Part shown: in pieces, positions 23,643 to 32,316 of the stretch
Layout of the letters: every line of letters starts with the position of its first letter
How positions within the stretch are numbered: the stretch's first letter is position 1
Source: Aquipseudomonas ullengensis
GTDB lineage: Bacteria; Pseudomonadota; Gammaproteobacteria; Pseudomonadales; Pseudomonadaceae
Reading direction: 5' to 3'
Assembly (NCBI RefSeq): GCF_014174475.1
Contig: NZ_JACJUD010000006.1
Location: 186,001-250,000, forward strand
Length of the DNA stretch: 64,000 bases
Notes under the pieces: model-generated
Told to the model about the DNA's origin: nothing
Seen by the model: the letters and a program-made list of their open reading frames with translations, nothing else
Database searches by the model: none
Made by a program: the position numbers and the translations under genes

Positions 23643-24505
23643 AAGTCCTGATCACCGGCCGCCAAGGCCAAGTCTCCCGCGAGCTGCAGCTGAGCCTGCC
23701 GAATGCCGAGCTGCTGGTGCTCGGCCAGGAACAGCTGAACCTCGCCGACAGTGATGCAATTCGCCGGCAGGTGCGCGCGCTGCGCCCGGACCTGATCATC
23801 AACGCCGCGGCCCACACCGCCGTGGATCAGGCCGAGAGCGAGCCTGAAGCAGCCTTCGCCATCAATTCTGTGGCCCCCGGCGTGCTAGCCGAGGAAGCAG
23901 CGACGCTGGCAGTGCCACTGATCCACTACTCCACCGACTACGTGTTCGATGGCAGCAAGGACGGCCTCTACAGCGAAGACGACGCCACCGGCCCGCTGGG
24001 TGTCTACGGACGCAGCAAACTGGCCGGCGAGGACGCCATCCGCGCGGTCGGCGGCCAGCACCTGATCCTGCGCACCAGCTGGATCTACTCGCTGCACGGC
24101 AAGAACTTCCTGCTGACCATGCAGCGCCTGCTGCAGGAGCGCGAGGAGCTGCGCGTGGTCGGCGACCAGGTCGGCGCGCCCACCTGGGCCGGCAGCATCG
24201 CCCAGGCTACTGCCGAACTGGTCCAGCATTGGCAGAATGGTCAAGCCGGTGCCTGGGGCACCTATCACCTCACCGGCCTGGGCGAGACCTCCTGGTTCGG
24301 TTTCGCCAGCGCCATCGCCGAGCAACTACGCCTGCAGGGCAAGCCCTGCGCGCGCCTGGAGCCGATTCCGTCGAGCGCCTATCCAACCCCCGCACAGCGC
24401 CCGCTCAATTCGCGCCTGGACTGCTCGCGCCTGCAGCGTGAATGGAACATCCGCCTGCCGAACTGGCACGACGCGCTGCTGGAATGCCTGAGCAACCCGC
24501 GCTGA
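23639..24505 (+). CDS. rmlD: dTDP-4-dehydrorhamnose reductase
   Basis: A 288-aa short-chain reductase, last step to dTDP-L-rhamnose. It begins with MKVLITGRQGQVSREL, and contains NAAAHTAVDQAE, the catalytic serine/tyrosine region STDYVFDG and GVYGRSKLAGE (Y-x3-K). ATG overlaps the rmlC stop. The order rmlB-A-C-D differs from the B-D-A-C order I know for P. aeruginosa PAO1. Confidence 0.96.
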   Translation: MKVLITGRQGQVSRELQLSLPNAELLVLGQEQLNLADSDAIRRQVRALRPDLIINAAAHTAVDQAESEPEAAFAINSVAPGVLAEEAATLAVPLIHYSTDYVFDGSKDGLYSEDDATGPLGVYGRSKLAGEDAIRAVGGQHLILRTSWIYSLHGKNFLLTMQRLLQEREELRVVGDQVGAPTWAGSIAQATAELVQHWQNGQAGAWGTYHLTGLGETSWFGFASAIAEQLRLQGKPCARLEPIPSSAYPTPAQRPLNSRLDCSRLQREWNIRLPNWHDALLECLSNPR

Positions 24506-24520
24506 ATCGCTGCGGTGCAT

Positions 24521-24545
24521 AATGCGCCTGTCCTCCAGGCGCATT
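24521..24545 (+). terminator. Hairpin between rmlD and dctB
   Basis: Perfect 10-bp stem AATGCGCCTG/CAGGCGCATT with a 5-nt loop, 15 bases after the rmlD stop and 5 bases before the likely dctB ATG. There is no T-tract, so it may end rml transcription with Rho or control dctB translation. It occupies the place of the dctB ribosome binding site. Confidence 0.55.
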
Positions 24546-24550
24546 GCTGC

Positions 24551-26359
24551 ATGACCCCGACCCCGACACCCCACCGCCCCCGCTGGCGTAGCCTCGCCCT
24601 GCTGGCCCTGTTGCTGGCGCCCTTGCTGTGGCCGCTGCAGCAGTTGGCCGAGCGTTACTACCGCGATGAACTGATCGAACAGAATCGCCAGACCCTCGAC
24701 CTGTATGTCGCCAACCTGCTCGGCACGCTGCGCCGCTTCGAGGTGCTGCCGGCGATTCTCGGGGATCTACCGGACTTGCGCGGCGCCCTCCTGCAACCAC
24801 AGGACGCGCCAGCCCTGGCCAAAGCCAACCAGCTGCTCAGCCGCGTACGCGAGCAGACCGGCGCCGATGTGATCTACCTGATGGACGCCCGCGGCATCAC
24901 CCGCGCCGCGTCCAATCACGACCAGGCCGACAGTTTCATCGGCCGCGACTTCACCTTTCGCCCCTACTACCGCGCCGCCAGCGAAGGCCGCCTTGGGCGC
25001 TTCTTCGGCCAAGGCACCACCTCGGGCAAGCGCGGTTATTACTTCGCCGCTGGCATCCGTGACGAGCAGCAGCGCCTGGGCGTTCTGGTGCTCAAAGTCG
25101 ACCTCGACTACACCGAGCGCCTGTGGGGCAAGACGCCGGAACAGCTACTGGTAACCGATGCCAACGGGGTGATCATCCTCACCTCCAACCCCGACTGGCG
25201 CTTTCGTGCCACACGCCCGCTGAGCCGCCAGGAGCTGGCGCGCATCGCGGCCGAGCAGCCCTATCCGACCCTCAATCCACAGCCCCTGACCCTCGACGAC
25301 AGCCAATGGCTGATGCAGAGCCGCGAGCTCGAGGAAACCGGCTGGACGGTGAACATCCTCGCCCCGCGCAACCAGCTCGAACGCCCGGTGCAGACCGTCG
25401 TGGCCATCGGCGGTGCCAGCCTGCTGGCGCTGCTCCTGCTGCTCGGCCTGCTGCTGCAGCGGCGCCGTCATTACATCGAGCGCATCGCCCTGGATGCCCG
25501 CGCCAAGCGTGAACTGGAGATCCGCGTGCTGGAGCGCACCCGCGATCTGGAGACCCTCAACAACCGCCTCAAGGACGAAGTGCTGGAGCGCGAGCAGGCT
25601 CAACAGGATCTGCTGCGTACCCAGGATGACCTGGTCCAGGCCAGCAAGCTCACTGCCCTGGGCACCATGAGCGCGAGCATCAGCCACGAACTCAACCAGC
25701 CGCTGGCAGCGATCCGCAGCTACGCCGACAACGCCGGCGTGCTGCTCGACCATCAGCGCCATGACGACGTACGCGGCAACCTGCGGCAGATCAGCGAGCT
25801 CACGGCGCGCATGGCCTCGATCATCGCCCACCTTCGCGCCTTCGCTCGACGCGATCGGCATGCCCCCGAGAGCGTGGCCCTGCAACCGGCGCTGGACGAT
25901 GCCCTGGCGCTGTTGGCCAAGCGCCGCCGCGCGCTGGATGTGGAGCTGATCCGCGACCTGCCGGCTGCCACGCTATGGGTACAGGCCGGCGAAACCCGGC
26001 TGCGCCAGGTGCTCGGTAACGTGCTGGCCAATGCCCTCGATGCGCTGAGCGAGCGAGCACCGCCGCGCCGCCTGTGGCTGAGTAGCGAAACCAGCGCAAC
26101 GGGCGTCAACCTGATCCTGCGCGACAATGGTCCCGGCTTCAGCCCGCAGGCGCTGCAACATGCGCGCGAGCCCTTCTTCACCACCAAGACCAGCACCCAG
26201 GGCCTCGGCCTGGGCCTGGCCATTTGCGAGACGCTGATGCGTGCCCTCGGTGGCGAGCTGCTGCTGGCCAACCACCCCGACGGCGGCGCGCTGATCACCC
26301 TGCAGCTGCGCCACACCGAACCCGGCACCAACCTGCAACCGCCCGAGGAGTTCTCATGA
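24551..26359 (+). CDS. dctB: Sensor histidine kinase, DctB-like
   Basis: A 602-aa inner-membrane kinase. A transmembrane helix near residues 14-30 and a second near 285-305 enclose a periplasmic double-PAS (dCache) sensor with FIGRDFTFRPYYRAA and RGYYFAAGI, as in C4-dicarboxylate sensors. A cytoplasmic coiled region follows, then the H-box SASISHELNQPLAAIRSY with the phospho-accepting His, the N-box and the GLGLAICETLM G-box. ATG 24551 is the first good start; a GTG at 24515 in frame would run through the hairpin. It overlaps dctD by ATGA. It should sense succinate-type acids and act on DctD. Confidence 0.9.
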   Translation: MTPTPTPHRPRWRSLALLALLLAPLLWPLQQLAERYYRDELIEQNRQTLDLYVANLLGTLRRFEVLPAILGDLPDLRGALLQPQDAPALAKANQLLSRVREQTGADVIYLMDARGITRAASNHDQADSFIGRDFTFRPYYRAASEGRLGRFFGQGTTSGKRGYYFAAGIRDEQQRLGVLVLKVDLDYTERLWGKTPEQLLVTDANGVIILTSNPDWRFRATRPLSRQELARIAAEQPYPTLNPQPLTLDDSQWLMQSRELEETGWTVNILAPRNQLERPVQTVVAIGGASLLALLLLLGLLLQRRRHYIERIALDARAKRELEIRVLERTRDLETLNNRLKDEVLEREQAQQDLLRTQDDLVQASKLTALGTMSASISHELNQPLAAIRSYADNAGVLLDHQRHDDVRGNLRQISELTARMASIIAHLRAFARRDRHAPESVALQPALDDALALLAKRRRALDVELIRDLPAATLWVQAGETRLRQVLGNVLANALDALSERAPPRRLWLSSETSATGVNLILRDNGPGFSPQALQHAREPFFTTKTSTQGLGLGLAICETLMRALGGELLLANHPDGGALITLQLRHTEPGTNLQPPEEFS

Positions 26360-27726
26360 GCCGCATCGACAGCCGCACCCAGGTCCTGCTGATCGACGAC
26401 GATCCGCACCTGCGCCAGGCGCTGGCGCAGACGCTCGACCTCGCCGGCCTGCGGGTGGAAACCCTGGCCGATGCCCAGGGCGTGGCGCAACGCATCGAGG
26501 CGGACTGGCCCGGCGTGGTAGTCAGCGACATTCGCATGCCGGGTATCGATGGCCTCGAGTTGCTGCGCCAGCTGCACGAGCAGGACGACGGCCTGCCCGT
26601 GCTGCTGATCACCGGCCACGGCGACGTGCCGCTGGCGGTCCAGGCGATGCGCGCCGGCGCCTATGACTTCCTGGAAAAACCCTTCGCCAGCGATGCGCTG
26701 CTCGACAGCGTGCACCGCGCCCTGAAACTGCGTCGCCTAGTGCTGGACAACCGCAACCTGCGCCTGGCCCTGGCCGACCGCAACCAGCTTGAGGCCCGCC
26801 TGATCGGCCAGTGCGCGCCGATGCAGCGCCTGCGCGAGCAGGTCGGTGCGCTAGCGGCGATCCATACCGATGTGCTGATCCACGGCGAAACCGGCGCCGG
26901 CAAAGAAGTGGTGGCGCGCGCCCTGCACGAATTGTCGGCACGCAAGAAGGGCCCCTTCGTGGCAATCAACGCCGGCGCCCTGGCCGAGTCGGTGGTGGAA
27001 AGCGAGCTGTTCGGCCACGAGCCCGGCGCGTTCACCGGCGCGCAGAAACGGCGCATCGGCAAGTTCGAGTTCGCCAATGGCGGCACCCTGTTCCTCGACG
27101 AAATCGAGAGCATGAGCCCGGATGTGCAGGTCAAGCTGCTGCGCCTGCTACAAGAGCGAGTGGTCGAGCGCCTCGGCGGCAATCAGCTGATCCCCCTGGA
27201 TATCCGCGTGATCGCCGCGACCAAGGAAGACCTGCGCGTGGCCGCCGACCAGGGGCGCTTCCGCGCCGACCTGTACTACCGGCTGAATGTCGCGCCGCTG
27301 CGCATTCCACCGCTGCGTGAGCGCGGCGCAGACATCCTGCTGCTGTTCCAACAGCATGCCGAAGCCGCCGCCCAGCGCCACGGCCTGCCGGCGCGCAGCC
27401 TGCAACCAGGGCAGCGCGCGCAGCTGTTGAGCCATGCCTGGCCGGGTAATGTGCGCGAATTGCAGAACGCCGCCGAGCGCTTCGCCATGGGCCTGGAACT
27501 GGGCCTCGACCTGCCAGGCGAGACGTTGCCCGGCACGCTCGGCGGCGGCAGCCTGGGCGAGCAGGTGGATGCCTATGAGCGGGCGCTGATTGCCCGCGAA
27601 ATGGGCAATGGCCACGGCTCGCTGCGTAGCCTCGCCGAAGCCCTCGGCCTGCCGCGCAAGACCCTGCACGACAAACTGCGCAAACATGGCCTGGAGCCCT
27701 CCGGCGCAGGCGACGAGCAGGACTGA
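26356..27726 (+). CDS. dctD: Sigma-54-dependent response regulator, DctD-like
   Basis: A 456-aa NtrC-family activator. The receiver domain (1-125) has the acidic pair DDD (about 14-16), the phospho-accepting Asp in VVSDIRMPG and Lys in EKPF. The AAA+ domain (about 145-385) has Walker A GETGAGKE, GAFTGA (the sigma-54 contact) and the Walker B region GGTLFLDEIE. A Fis-type helix-turn-helix ends it (SLRSLAEALGLPRKTLHDKLRKH). GAGGAG ribosome site inside the end of dctB. With DctB it should activate C4-dicarboxylate uptake genes, which are not next to it here. Confidence 0.93.
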   Translation: MSRIDSRTQVLLIDDDPHLRQALAQTLDLAGLRVETLADAQGVAQRIEADWPGVVVSDIRMPGIDGLELLRQLHEQDDGLPVLLITGHGDVPLAVQAMRAGAYDFLEKPFASDALLDSVHRALKLRRLVLDNRNLRLALADRNQLEARLIGQCAPMQRLREQVGALAAIHTDVLIHGETGAGKEVVARALHELSARKKGPFVAINAGALAESVVESELFGHEPGAFTGAQKRRIGKFEFANGGTLFLDEIESMSPDVQVKLLRLLQERVVERLGGNQLIPLDIRVIAATKEDLRVAADQGRFRADLYYRLNVAPLRIPPLRERGADILLLFQQHAEAAAQRHGLPARSLQPGQRAQLLSHAWPGNVRELQNAAERFAMGLELGLDLPGETLPGTLGGGSLGEQVDAYERALIAREMGNGHGSLRSLAEALGLPRKTLHDKLRKHGLEPSGAGDEQD

Positions 27727-27735
27727 GGCGCGGAC

Positions 27736-28113
27736 TCAGTGCAGTTGCAGTTCGCCGCGATCGAGCAGAAAACGCTCCAGGTCTACTGACTCGCCAGGGC
27801 TGGCGCGCAGCTGCTGACGCAGGTCGTCGAACAGGCGGTCGTAATCCTCATGGAACGCGAACAGCACCGGATGCACTGGAGTGATACCGCGTCGCCGCAA
27901 ACAGCGCCCGGCCGCCTGTAGAAAATTGAACGCCACATCGCGACGCAGGCTGAATTTATCGTGCAGCGCGCGACCGGCTACCTCGCCCTCCAACTGAAAA
28001 TCCACATGACAGCCACGTTCGTCGCGGCATACCTGATAGTCCAGGTTCAGGTGGTAGCCCGGCTCGCCCGCAAGGGGCGGGCGCTGCACTGCAACGTGTC
28101 CAGGGCGGAACAT
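27736..28113 (-). CDS. DUF5064-like small protein
   Basis: A 125-aa soluble protein starting MFRPGHVAVQRPP, with a beta-rich first half (LNLDYQVCRDERGCHVDFQLEG) and helical second half. It matches my memory of a Pseudomonas-specific DUF5064 family; function unknown. GGAGG lies 6 bases before the ATG. Its stop is only 9 bp from the dctD stop (convergent). A 7-bp inverted repeat AGTCGAT/ATCGACT (28126-28146) lies just upstream of the start and may be an operator. Confidence 0.7.
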   Translation of the reverse strand: MFRPGHVAVQRPPLAGEPGYHLNLDYQVCRDERGCHVDFQLEGEVAGRALHDKFSLRRDVAFNFLQAAGRCLRRRGITPVHPVLFAFHEDYDRLFDDLRQQLRASPGESVDLERFLLDRGELQLH

Positions 28114-28469
28114 AAGTACCTCCGTAGTCGATATTCACAATCGACTTAGATTTATTGGAAATATCCAATCCATATTTATTGCCATCAAGAAATCAGGCAC
28201 TTGGCCAGCGCTTTCGACTGTCTCACTCCTGAAACTTGCATGCGCTAGAACCTCAACTAACTTTTGTTCACGCCCATTCATAAAAAGGCACCGGGCTTCT
28301 CTATCTAGAGCCTTGCAGAGCAGTGTTTGGGCGCTCCCGAGGCATTAAAAGCAGTACAGGGACAGTAATACCGAGCAATGGACAGCGCGCTATTGACCCA
28401 CATCAATATCCCCCTCTCCGATAGCGAGCCCAATTGCTCTCAACTTCTCTCCGCTATTGGAGGTATTCG
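28114..28469. promoter_or_regulatory. Divergent control region of arcDABC and the DUF5064 gene
   Basis: 356 bp without a gene. It contains the Anr-type site (28393-28406), a second inverted repeat ATTGGA/TCCAAT (28154-28169), and a possible ArgR half-site TGTCTC-N8-AA (28219-28234; the P. aeruginosa consensus is TGTCGC-N8-AA), which is weak. GGAGG at 28459-28463 is the arcD ribosome site. Confidence 0.6.
28393..28406 (+). promoter_or_regulatory. Anr/FNR-type binding site of the arc operon
   Basis: TTGACCCACATCAA fits TTGAT-N4-ATCAA with one mismatch. In P. aeruginosa the arcDABC promoter is induced in low oxygen through an Anr box of this kind. Its centre would put a transcription start near 28441, 29 bp before the arcD start codon. 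Confidence 0.8.
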
Positions 28470-29897
28470 ATGTCTGATTCGGCAAACAAACTTCGCCTAG
28501 GGGCGCTTATTGCCCTGGTCGTCGGTTCGATGGTCGGTGGCGGGATCTTCTCGCTACCGCAGAATATGGCGGCCAGTGCTGGCGCCGGGGCGGTATTGAT
28601 CGGCTGGGCCATCACCGCCGTGGGCATGCTGACCCTGGCCTTCGTGTTCCAGACCCTGGCCAACCGCAAGCCGGAACTCGACTCAGGCGTCTACGCCTAC
28701 GCCAAGGCCGGCTTCGGCGACTACATGGGTTTCTCCTCGGCCTGGGGCTACTGGATCAGCGCCTGGCTGGGCAACGTCAGCTACTTCGTCCTGCTGTTTT
28801 CCACCCTCGGCTATTTCTTCCCGATCTTCGGTGAAGGCAACACGGTGATCGCCGTGGTCTGCGCCTCGATGGTGCTGTGGGGCGTGCACTTCCTGGTGCT
28901 GCGCGGGATCAAGGAGGCGGCGTTCATCAACCAGGTCACCACCGTGGCAAAGATGGTGCCGCTGGTGCTGTTCATCGTCATCGCCGCCATCGCCTTCAAG
29001 ATGGATGTGTTCACCGCTGACATCTGGGGCGAAGGCAATACCGACCTGGGCAGCGTGATGAACCAGGTGCGCAACATGATGCTGGTCACCGTCTGGGTGT
29101 TCATCGGTATCGAAGGCGCCAGCGTCTACTCGGCCCGCGCCGAGAAGCGCAGCGATGTGGGCAAGGCCACGGTAATCGGCTTCGTCGGCGTGCTGTTGCT
29201 GCTGGTACTGGTCAACGTGCTGTCGCTGGGGATCATGCATCAGGCCGAACTGGCCGGGCTGAAGAACCCGTCCATGGCCTACGTGCTGGAGCACGTGGTC
29301 GGGCGCTGGGGCGCCATCCTGATCGCCATCGGCCTGATCGTCTCGCTGGCCGGCGCGTTGCTGTCCTGGACCCTGCTGTGCGCGGAGATTCTCTTCGCCG
29401 CCGCCAAGGACCACACCATGCCGGACTTCCTGAAGAAGGAAAACGCCAACCAGGTGCCGGCCAACGCGCTGTGGCTGACCAACGGGCTGATCCAGCTGTT
29501 CCTCGTCGTCACCCTGTTCAGCAACTCCACCTACCTCAGCCTGCTGTACCTGGCCACCTCGATGATCCTGGTGCCCTACCTGTGGTCCGCCGCCTATGCC
29601 GTGTTGCTAGCGGTGCGTGGCGAGACCTACGAGCAGGCCTCCGGCGAGCGCAACAAGGACCTGCTGATCAGCATCGTCGCCCTGGTCTACGCCATCTGGT
29701 TGATCTATGCCGGCGGCGTGCAGTACCTGCTGCTTTCCGCCCTGCTTTACGCCCCTGGCGCCATTCTGTTCGCCAAGGCCAAGCGGGAAATGAATCAACC
29801 CATCTTTACCACGGTTGAGAAGCTCATCTTCGCTGCCGTCGTGATCGGCGCGCTCGTCGCCGGCTACGGCCTCTACAGCGGCTTCCTCACCCTATAA
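28470..29897 (+). CDS. arcD: Arginine/ornithine antiporter
   Basis: A 475-aa membrane protein of the APC amino-acid/polyamine family with about 12-13 hydrophobic segments. It begins MSDSANKLRLGALIALVVGSMVGGGIFSLP; the GS-VGGGIFSLP loop is the APC substrate-site signature. It brings arginine in and ornithine out for the arginine deiminase pathway. I chose ATG 28470 with GGAGG seven bases upstream; a TTG at 28434 is in frame but has no support. First gene of arcDABC. Confidence 0.96.
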   Translation: MSDSANKLRLGALIALVVGSMVGGGIFSLPQNMAASAGAGAVLIGWAITAVGMLTLAFVFQTLANRKPELDSGVYAYAKAGFGDYMGFSSAWGYWISAWLGNVSYFVLLFSTLGYFFPIFGEGNTVIAVVCASMVLWGVHFLVLRGIKEAAFINQVTTVAKMVPLVLFIVIAAIAFKMDVFTADIWGEGNTDLGSVMNQVRNMMLVTVWVFIGIEGASVYSARAEKRSDVGKATVIGFVGVLLLLVLVNVLSLGIMHQAELAGLKNPSMAYVLEHVVGRWGAILIAIGLIVSLAGALLSWTLLCAEILFAAAKDHTMPDFLKKENANQVPANALWLTNGLIQLFLVVTLFSNSTYLSLLYLATSMILVPYLWSAAYAVLLAVRGETYEQASGERNKDLLISIVALVYAIWLIYAGGVQYLLLSALLYAPGAILFAKAKREMNQPIFTTVEKLIFAAVVIGALVAGYGLYSGFLTL

Positions 29898-29914
29898 CGA
29901 CACAGGAGGTTCAC

Positions 29915-31165
29915 ATGTCCAAGGTAAAACTCGGCGTCCACTCGGAAGCGGGCAAACTGCACAAGGTCATGGTCTGCTCTCCGGGCCTCGCCCACCTGCG
30001 CCTGACCCCGAACAACTGCGACGATCTGTTGTTCGACGACGTCATCTGGGTCAGCCAAGCCAAGCGCGATCACTTCGACTTCATGACCAAGATGCGCGAA
30101 CGCGGCATCGACGTAGTGGAGATGCACAACCTGCTGGAACAGACTGTCAGCAATAAAGAAGCGCTGGCCTGGATCCTCGACCGCAAGCTCACCCCCAACA
30201 GCGTCGGCCTGGGCCTGCAGAGCGAAATTCGCTCCTTCATCGAAGGCCTTGAGCCGCGCAAGATTGCCGAGTTCCTGATCGGCGGTGTATCCGGCGCCGA
30301 TCTGGCCAAGCACAAGGACTCGGATGTAACGAAGATGTTCAACGCCTACCTCGGCGAGTCCAGCTTCATCTTCCCGCCGCTGCCCAACACCCAGTTCACC
30401 CGCGATACCACCTGCTGGATCTACGGCGGCGTCACCCTCAACCCGATGTATTGGCCGGCGCGCCGCCAGGAAACCCTGCTGGCCAGCGCCATCTACAAAT
30501 TCCATCAGGACTTCGTCAACGCCGACTTCCAGATCTGGTACGGCGACCCCGATGTCGACCACGGTGCCGCCACCCTGGAAGGTGGCGACGTGATGCCGAT
30601 CGGTAACGGTACCGTGCTGATCGGCATGGGCGAGCGCACCTCGCACCAGGCCATCGGCCAGGTCGCCCAGGCGCTGTTCAAGGCCGGCGCCGCCGAACGC
30701 GTGGTGGTCGCCGGGCTCGGCAAGTCCCGCGCGGCGATGCACCTGGACACCATATTCAGCTTCTGCGACCGCGACCTGGTCACGGTCTTCCCGGAAGTCG
30801 CCTACCAGATCGTGCCGTTCGTGATTCGCCCGGACGAGAGCAAGCCAGGCGGCATCGATGTACGCCGCGAGGACAAATCCTTCCTCGACGTGGTCGCCGA
30901 GTCCCTCAATCTGAAAAAACTGCGCGTGGTGGAAACCGGCGGCGACAGCTTCGAGGCCGAACGCGAACAGTGGGACGACGGCAACAACGTGGTCTGCCTG
31001 GAACCGGGCGTGGTGGTCGGCTATGACCGCAACACCTACACCAACACCCTGCTGCGCAAGGCCGGGGTCGAAGTCATCACCATCAGCGCCAGCGAACTGG
31101 GCCGCGGCCGTGGCGGCGGCCACTGCATGACCTGCCCGATCATCCGCGACCCGATCGACTACTGA
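29915..31165 (+). CDS. arcA: Arginine deiminase
   Basis: A 416-aa enzyme hydrolysing arginine to citrulline and ammonia. It has the N-terminal GVHSEAGKLHKVMVC, the FTRDTTCWIYGG and LEGGDVMPIG substrate blocks with Asp and His residues, and the catalytic Cys404 in GGGHCMTCPI. AGGAGGT precedes the ATG. Length and active-site position match the P. aeruginosa enzyme. Confidence 0.97.
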   Translation: MSKVKLGVHSEAGKLHKVMVCSPGLAHLRLTPNNCDDLLFDDVIWVSQAKRDHFDFMTKMRERGIDVVEMHNLLEQTVSNKEALAWILDRKLTPNSVGLGLQSEIRSFIEGLEPRKIAEFLIGGVSGADLAKHKDSDVTKMFNAYLGESSFIFPPLPNTQFTRDTTCWIYGGVTLNPMYWPARRQETLLASAIYKFHQDFVNADFQIWYGDPDVDHGAATLEGGDVMPIGNGTVLIGMGERTSHQAIGQVAQALFKAGAAERVVVAGLGKSRAAMHLDTIFSFCDRDLVTVFPEVAYQIVPFVIRPDESKPGGIDVRREDKSFLDVVAESLNLKKLRVVETGGDSFEAEREQWDDGNNVVCLEPGVVVGYDRNTYTNTLLRKAGVEVITISASELGRGRGGGHCMTCPIIRDPIDY

Positions 31166-31230
31166 TCAAGCCACCCCGGCGGCCACTCGCCGCCGGGCGC
31201 GGTTTCCCATACCCACAAGGAGAAAGAACC

Positions 31231-32241
31231 ATGGCTTTCAACATGCACAACCGCAACCTGCTCAGCCTGATGCACCACAGCACCCGCGAGCTGCGCTATT
31301 TGCTGGACCTGTCCCGCGACCTCAAGCGCGCCAAGTACACCGGTACCGAGCAACCGCACCTGCTGCGCAAGAACATCGCGCTGATCTTCGAGAAGACCTC
31401 CACCCGCACCCGCTGCGCCTTCGAAGTCGCCGCCTATGACCAGGGCGCCAACGTCACCTACATCGACCCGGGCTCCTCGCAGATCGGCCACAAGGAGAGC
31501 ATGAAGGACACCGCCCGCGTACTCGGCCGCATGTACGACGCCATCGAGTACCGCGGCTTCAAGCAGGAGATCGTCGAAGAACTCGCGAAATACGCCGGGG
31601 TGCCGGTGTTCAACGGCCTGACCGACGAATACCACCCGACCCAGATGATTGCCGACGTGCTGACCATGCGCGAGCACAGCGACAAGCCGCTGCATGACAT
31701 CAGCTACGCCTACCTGGGCGACGCGCGCAACAACATGGGCAACTCGCTGCTGCTGATCGGTGCCAAGCTCGGCATGGACGTACGCATCGCCGCACCCAAA
31801 TCGTTGTGGCCTGAAGACAGCTTCGTTGCGCAGTGCAAACAATTCGCCGAAGAAAGCGGCGCACGCATCACACTCACCGAAGATGCCAAGGCCGCAGTCA
31901 AGGGCGTCGACTTCGTTCATACCGATGTCTGGGTGTCCATGGGCGAGCCAGTCGAGGCCTGGGGCGACCGCATCAAGCAACTGATGCCCTATCAGGTCAA
32001 CGCCGAATTGATGAAGTCGGTTGGCAATCCACGGGTCAAGTTCATGCACTGCCTGCCCGCCTTCCACAACAGCGATACCAAGGTCGGCAAGCAGATCGCC
32101 GAGCAGTATCCGCACCTGAAGAACGGCATCGAAGTGACCGACGACGTGTTCGAGTCGCCCTGGTGCATCGCCTTTGAGCAGGCGGAAAACCGCATGCACA
32201 CCATCAAGGCGATTCTGGTCTCAACTCTGGCCGACGTCTGA
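31231..32241 (+). CDS. arcB: Ornithine carbamoyltransferase, catabolic
   Basis: A 336-aa enzyme that splits citrulline to ornithine and carbamoyl phosphate in this operon. It shows the carbamoyl-phosphate loop EKTSTRTRCAFE (about 53-64), EYHPTQMIADVLTM, and the ornithine-site HCLPAFHN. Length and operon place favour the catabolic ArcB over anabolic ArgF. AAGGAG lies 7 bases before the ATG. Confidence 0.96.
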   Translation: MAFNMHNRNLLSLMHHSTRELRYLLDLSRDLKRAKYTGTEQPHLLRKNIALIFEKTSTRTRCAFEVAAYDQGANVTYIDPGSSQIGHKESMKDTARVLGRMYDAIEYRGFKQEIVEELAKYAGVPVFNGLTDEYHPTQMIADVLTMREHSDKPLHDISYAYLGDARNNMGNSLLLIGAKLGMDVRIAAPKSLWPEDSFVAQCKQFAEESGARITLTEDAKAAVKGVDFVHTDVWVSMGEPVEAWGDRIKQLMPYQVNAELMKSVGNPRVKFMHCLPAFHNSDTKVGKQIAEQYPHLKNGIEVTDDVFESPWCIAFEQAENRMHTIKAILVSTLADV

Positions 32242-32248
32242 CGCCCGC

Positions 32249-32292
32249 GCCGTAGGGCGGGTGCAACCCGCGGGTTCCACCCGCCCTACGGC
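32249..32292. repeat. REP-type palindrome between arcB and arcC
   Basis: 15-bp perfect arms GCCGTAGGGCGGGTG/CACCCGCCCTACGGC, with an inner palindrome AACCCGCGGGTT in the loop. This is the common Pseudomonas GTAGGGCGGGT repeat. Lying inside the operon it could stabilise the upstream mRNA. A related half-copy is at 52959-52979. Confidence 0.9.
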
Positions 32293-32316
32293 CAGCCCCT
32301 TTCGAGGAGAATCACT

